Origin: Rhizobium sp.
GTDB lineage: Bacteria > Pseudomonadota > Alphaproteobacteria > Rhizobiales > Rhizobiaceae
Direction: 5' to 3'
DNA: 9,440 bases
NCBI GenBank assembly: GCA_003527225.1
Contig: DPXQ01000139.1
Span: 78,783-88,222, forward strand
Made by a program: the position numbers and the translations under genes
Shown: positions 6,501 to 9,440 of the stretch, in pieces
How positions within the stretch are numbered: the first letter of the stretch is position 1
Layout of the letters: each line of letters opens with the position of its first letter
Notes under the pieces: generated by a model
Database searches by the model: none
Seen by the model: the letters and a program-made list of their open reading frames with translations, nothing else
What the model was told of the DNA's origin: nothing

Positions 6501-6504
6501 AGGA
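6501..6504 (+). promoter_or_regulatory. Ribosome binding site that selects the ribH1 start
   Basis: AGGA at 6501-6504 lies 8 nt before ATG 6513. The ATG at 6504 overlaps this element and so cannot use it. ATG 6522 is 17 nt away. TTG 6435 further upstream has no RBS and adds residues unlike RibH. This makes 6513 the best initiator. Confidence 0.6.
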
Positions 6505-6512
6505 TGAAAACC

Positions 6513-6971
6513 ATGTCCAAGATGAAATCCGCACCGCATCTTCTGATCGTCGAAGCGCGTTTTTATGACGACATGGCCGATGCCCTGCTCGACGGTGCGA
6601 AGACCGCACTCGACGATGCCGGCGCGACCTACGACATCGTGACGGTTCCCGGCGCGCTGGAGATTCCGGCGGCCATTTCAATGGCGCTTGACGGCGCCGA
6701 TGAGGGCGGCACGGAATATGATGGGTATGTCGCCCTCGGCATGGTCATTCGCGGCGAGACCTATCATTTTGATATCGTGGCGGGCGAATCCTCCCGCGCC
6801 TTGATGGACCTCGCCGTGTCGGAATCGCTTCCCATCGGCAATGGCATCCTGACGGTCGAGAACGAAGCCCAGGCCTGGGCGCGTGCGCGCCGTTCGGACA
6901 AGGACAAGGGCGGTTTCGCAGCGCGCGCCGCGCTGACGATGATTGCACTGAAGAAGCAGTTGGGTGGCTGA
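6513..6971 (+). CDS. ribH1: 6,7-dimethyl-8-ribityllumazine synthase, RibH1 type
   Basis: Condenses the RibD-derived pyrimidine (after dephosphorylation) with dihydroxybutanone phosphate to give the lumazine used by riboflavin synthase. The 152-aa product fits the family. Visible blocks are [20 protein letters not shown] at the N-terminus, VPGALEIP (the substrate-binding VPGA.E.P loop), and [24 protein letters not shown], whose His is the expected catalytic residue. [15 protein letters not shown] replaces the more usual PI.FGVLT...EQA. These features suit the RibH1 paralog known in Brucella and rhizobia, which sits beside nusB, whereas RibH2 is encoded elsewhere under an FMN riboswitch. A second ribH elsewhere in this genome is inferred, not seen. 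The gene is 3 nt before nusB, an arrangement typical of an operon. ATG 6504 is a possible alternative start. Confidence 0.95.
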   Translation: MSKMKSAPHLLIVEARFYDDMADALLDGAKTALDDAGATYDIVTVPGALEIPAAISMALDGADEGGTEYDGYVALGMVIRGETYHFDIVAGESSRALMDLAVSESLPIGNGILTVENEAQAWARARRSDKDKGGFAARAALTMIALKKQLGG

Positions 6972-6974
6972 TAG

Positions 6975-7457
6975 ATGGGTACGGACGAAAACCAGCAGCC
7001 GGTAAAGACCGCGAACCAGAGGGGTGCCGCCCGGCTCGCCGCCGTGCAGGCGCTCTACCAGATGGATATCGGCGGCACAGGCGTGCTCGAGGTGGTCGCC
7101 GAATATGAAGCCCATCGGCTCGGTCAGGAAGTTGACGGCGATACCTATCTGAAGGCGGACGCCTCCTGGTTCCGCTCGATTGTTTCCGGCGTGGTGCGCG
7201 ACCAGACGAAGATCGACCCGCTCATCCGTCAGGCACTGCAGGATGACTGGCCGCTGTCGCGCATCGACAGTACTGTGCGCGCGATCCTTCGTGCCGGCGC
7301 CTTCGAGCTCCTGGAGCGCAAGGATGTGCCGGTCCCCGTGATCGTCACCGAATATGTCGAGATTGCGCACGCCTTCTTCGAAGGTGATGAGCCGAAGCTC
7401 GTCAATGCCGTGCTCGACCGCATCGCCAAGCTGGTCCGCGGCCCCGCCAAGAAGTAA
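6975..7457 (+). CDS. nusB: Transcription antitermination factor NusB
   Basis: 160-aa RNA-binding protein that, with NusE (S10), binds boxA RNA and supports antitermination on rRNA operons. The family pattern is clear: [15 protein letters not shown] at residues about 17-31 (Arg-rich boxA-binding helix), [18 protein letters not shown] in the middle, and [17 protein letters not shown] followed by [12 protein letters not shown] near the C-terminus. An N-terminal extension of about 15 polar residues and a Lys-ended tail are common in alphaproteobacteria. The ATG follows the ribH1 TGA by 3 nt. Only a weak GGGTGG (6962-6967) precedes it, so translation is probably coupled to ribH1. ribH-nusB linkage is widespread in bacteria and does not by itself imply a flavin role. 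Confidence 0.96.
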   Translation: MGTDENQQPVKTANQRGAARLAAVQALYQMDIGGTGVLEVVAEYEAHRLGQEVDGDTYLKADASWFRSIVSGVVRDQTKIDPLIRQALQDDWPLSRIDSTVRAILRAGAFELLERKDVPVPVIVTEYVEIAHAFFEGDEPKLVNAVLDRIAKLVRGPAKK

Positions 7458-7480
7458 CCGCCGAGGGACGGAGCCAAGCG

Positions 7481-8704
7481 ATGAGCGCTGTTGAAATGCA
7501 GGGTCTTGAAGGACAGTTCAGCGCTGCCAAGCGCAACGTCTTCATCCTCACCGCAGCCCAATCCGTTCTCGGCTCGGCAGCGCCGCTCAGCTTTGCGGTC
7601 GGGGGGCTCGCCGGATTTCAGATGTTGGGTGCCGACAAGTCCCTGGCGACCGCGCCTCTGACCGGCTTCAACGTCGGCGTTGCCCTAGGTGCCGTATTCA
7701 TTGCCGCTGCCTCGCGATTCCTCGGCCGCAAGGCAAGCTTCATGCTCGGAGCGATGATGGGCGCGGTTGGCGGAACCGTTGCAGCCCTTGCGTTGTTTCG
7801 GTCCGAGTTCTGGCTCTTCGCCTTCGGGTTGCTCCTCATCGGGCTTTCGGGCGGGTTTACGCAGAAGATCCGCTTTGCCGCAGCCGACGCCTCACCAACT
7901 TTCTACAAGGGCAAGGCCATCTCGTGGATCTTGGCGGGCGGGATCGTGTCCGCCATCGTCGGGCCGCAACTCGCGATCTGGATGAAGGATTTCTTCGCGC
8001 CGGTGACATTCGCGGGCGCCTTCATCGCGCTGGTTCCGCTGATGCTGCTGGCAATCGGCGTGCTTTCCTTCCTGAAGCTGCCGGAACCGAGCGGCAAGGT
8101 CGGCGCGAACGGGGAAGCGGCGCGCCCGCTTGCCGAAATCGTCATGACCCAGCGTTTCATCACTGGCATGATCTGCGGCATCAGCTCCTACGCGTTGATG
8201 ACCTTCATGATGACCGGAGCGCCGCTTGCCATGGTCGTCGGCTGTGGCTTTTCCTCCGAACTCGCCACGCTCGGCATTCAGTGGCATGTGATTGCGATGT
8301 TTGCCCCGAGCTTCTTCACAGGCATGCTGATTTCCCGCTTCGGCACGGAAAAGGTCGTGATTGCCGGCCTTCTTATCCTGATGAGCTGCGCCATCATCGC
8401 CCACATGGGCGTGGAGCTGTGGAATTTCTGGGCCGCGCTCGTGCTTCTCGGCATCGGCTGGAACTTCGGCTTCATCGGGGCCACCGCCATCGTTGCCTCG
8501 AGCTATCGGCCCCACGAGGCCGACAAGGTCCAGGGGTTTCACGACATCGTTCTCTTCGGCATCGTCGCGCTGTCCTCATTTTCCTCCGGCAAGGTATTCA
8601 CTGCCTATGGCTGGTCGGTCATGAACCTGGTCATTTGGCCGGTGACTATACTCTGCCTGATCCTTGTCCTTCTTCAGATGCGCGCTTCGCGCGCCAGGGC
8701 CTGA
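7481..8704 (+). CDS. Major facilitator superfamily transporter, substrate unknown
   Basis: Inner-membrane secondary transporter. The 407-aa product shows about 12 hydrophobic segments in two halves. They are separated by a polar loop near residues 200-225 (LPEPSGKVGANGEAARPLAE), the usual six-plus-six MFS layout. The segment SRFLGRKASFMLG after the second helix is a partial version of MFS motif A (G...DR.GRR). SRFGTEKVVIAG occupies the equivalent place in the second half. GGAG at 7470-7473 lies 7 nt before the ATG, and the gap to nusB is 23 nt with no terminator, so it probably belongs to the ribH1-nusB transcript. I recall a similar MFS gene between nusB and hppA in other Rhizobiaceae. Riboflavin import or export is a tempting guess from context, but nothing in the protein shows it. 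No T-tract terminator follows. Confidence 0.9.
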   Translation: MSAVEMQGLEGQFSAAKRNVFILTAAQSVLGSAAPLSFAVGGLAGFQMLGADKSLATAPLTGFNVGVALGAVFIAAASRFLGRKASFMLGAMMGAVGGTVAALALFRSEFWLFAFGLLLIGLSGGFTQKIRFAAADASPTFYKGKAISWILAGGIVSAIVGPQLAIWMKDFFAPVTFAGAFIALVPLMLLAIGVLSFLKLPEPSGKVGANGEAARPLAEIVMTQRFITGMICGISSYALMTFMMTGAPLAMVVGCGFSSELATLGIQWHVIAMFAPSFFTGMLISRFGTEKVVIAGLLILMSCAIIAHMGVELWNFWAALVLLGIGWNFGFIGATAIVASSYRPHEADKVQGFHDIVLFGIVALSSFSSGKVFTAYGWSVMNLVIWPVTILCLILVLLQMRASRARA

Positions 8705-8758
8705 GTTCTTAGCGACACCCCGGCAACTGCGCCATTCAAGCGGCGCGAAAAGCAGTAC

Positions 8759-8787
8759 TTGACGCAACCCGATCCTCCACGCAATCT
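8759..8787 (+). promoter_or_regulatory. Candidate promoter for hppA
   Basis: CTTGAC (TTGACG at 8759-8764) matches the rhizobial sigma-70 -35 consensus. CAATCT at 8782-8787, after a 17-nt spacer, is a poor -10. Transcription would begin near 8794 and give a leader of about 94 nt. It is supported mainly by the -35 and by position. Confidence 0.3.
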
Positions 8788-8842
8788 CGCCTCCGAGCCG
8801 ATCAGCTTCTGAGGAGTGGCTGAGTCCGGCCCTGGGAGACCG

Positions 8843-8865
8843 CCTCGCGGAAAAACAACGCGGGG
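8843..8865 (+). promoter_or_regulatory. Hairpin in the hppA 5' leader just before the RBS
   Basis: CCTCGCG (8843-8849) and CGCGGGG (8859-8865) can pair over seven positions with one G-U, closing an A-rich 9-nt loop. It ends 6 nt before the AAAGGAGGG ribosome binding site (8871-8879). No U-tract follows, so it is not a terminator. It may stabilise the leader or expose the RBS. Confidence 0.35.
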
Positions 8866-8887
8866 ACGATAAAGGAGGGTATTGCGA

Positions 8888-9440
8888 ATGACAGTGCTTT
8901 TGGGCGTTATTTTATGCGGATTGCTTTCGATCGCCTATGCGATCTGGGCGACACGCTCCGTGCTCGCTGCCGATCAGGGCAATGCGCGCATGCAGGAAAT
9001 TGCCGGATATATTCGCGAGGGGGCTCAAGCCTATCTGACGCGTCAATATTTTACGATCGCGATGGTGGGAGCCGTGGTGTTCGTCGGTGCCTGGTTTCTG
9101 CTTTCAGCCACCGCCGCGATCGGATTCCTGATCGGCGCCATCCTGTCAGGGGCCGCAGGCTTCATCGGCATGCATGTTTCCGTCCGCGCCAATGTCCGCA
9201 CCGCACAGGCCGCTTCGCAGAGCCTTTCCGGCGGACTCGATATCGCCTTCAAGTCCGGGGCAATTACCGGAATGCTTGTGGCGGGTCTCGCCCTTCTCGG
9301 TGTCTCTGTCTATTTCTATATACTGACGGTCGTCCTTGGCCATGAAAGCGGTTCGCGCGAAGTGATCGACGCCCTTGTCGCTCTTGGTTTCGGCGCCTCG
9401 CTCATTTCGATCTTTGCCCGTCTCGGCGGCGGCATCTTCA
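8888..9440 (+). CDS. hppA: Membrane-bound proton-translocating pyrophosphatase, N-terminal part
   Basis: Pumps protons across a membrane using pyrophosphate hydrolysis. In rhizobia it is associated with the cytoplasmic or acidocalcisome membrane. Only the first 184 codons are present; the frame is open at the window end (full proteins are usually about 700 aa). The N-terminal helix ([19 protein letters not shown]) is followed by the conserved [23 protein letters not shown]. Next come [26 protein letters not shown] and [20 protein letters not shown], all characteristic of H+-PPases. The pyrophosphate-binding DVGADLVGK region should lie just past the window edge. AAGGAGGG at 8872-8879, 8 nt before the ATG, is a very strong RBS. 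The gap of 183 nt from the MFS gene, with a candidate promoter and leader hairpins, suggests separate transcription. The ion specificity (H+ rather than Na+) cannot be read from this fragment. Confidence 0.95.
   Translation, partial: MTVLLGVILCGLLSIAYAIWATRSVLAADQGNARMQEIAGYIREGAQAYLTRQYFTIAMVGAVVFVGAWFLLSATAAIGFLIGAILSGAAGFIGMHVSVRANVRTAQAASQSLSGGLDIAFKSGAITGMLVAGLALLGVSVYFYILTVVLGHESGSREVIDALVALGFGASLISIFARLGGGIF

Noticed and set aside
6435..6512. Longer RibH starting at TTG 6435
   Set aside because: No RBS; the added residues are unlike lumazine synthase; AGGA at 6501 points to ATG 6513.
6034..6512. FMN (RFN) riboswitch upstream of ribH1
   Set aside because: None of the conserved RFN core strings, such as GGGCAGGGTGAAA or the GGAAGAAGG end, is present by eye.
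8729..8746. GCGCC/GGCGC hairpin after the MFS gene as a terminator
   Set aside because: Only 5 bp and followed by GAAAAGC rather than T residues.

Overview
The window looks like a chromosomal housekeeping segment from an alphaproteobacterium of the order Rhizobiales, most likely Rhizobiaceae (Rhizobium, Sinorhizobium or Agrobacterium type). The basis is the high-GC codon use, the protein signatures, and the order glyA - nrdR - ribD - ribE - (gap) - ribH1 - nusB - MFS - hppA, which I recall from that group. This assignment is from memory and was not tested by a search. No tRNA, rRNA, insertion sequence, phage gene or CRISPR array is visible.

Layout. (1) 171/183-1508, plus strand: an exported L,D-transpeptidase with a Tat-like signal, a peptidoglycan-binding domain and a YkuD catalytic domain, followed by a good intrinsic terminator. 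(2) 1731-5227, plus strand: a tight four-gene unit, glyA, nrdR, ribD and ribE. Its junctions are 9 nt, 3 nt and a 1-nt overlap, so it is almost certainly one transcript. It joins one-carbon metabolism, control of ribonucleotide reductase and the late steps of riboflavin synthesis. (3) 5228-6512: about 1.3 kb that interrupts the riboflavin genes. It holds two small minus-strand genes: a 25-residue hydrophobic microprotein with a seven-base Shine-Dalgarno match, and a 115-residue secreted protein of unknown function with its own terminator. The rest looks non-coding, with a possible remnant of a zinc-ribbon gene. (4) 6513-8704, plus strand: ribH1, nusB and a 12-TM MFS transporter, closely spaced and probably co-transcribed. 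(5) 8888 to the window end: the start of hppA, the membrane proton-pumping pyrophosphatase, behind its own leader and cut off by the window edge.

How the genes fit together. RibD, RibH1 and RibE carry out the pyrimidine deaminase/reductase, lumazine synthase and riboflavin synthase steps. The enzymes that make the two RibH substrates from GTP and ribulose 5-phosphate (ribA/ribB) are not here. No FMN riboswitch is visible before either rib block, which fits constitutive supply of flavin. Most of the window is ordinary core genome. The parts most worth a second look are the microprotein with its hairpin beside the ribosome binding site, the orphan secreted protein, the ribH1 leader, and a CtrA-like half-site upstream of the cell-wall enzyme.
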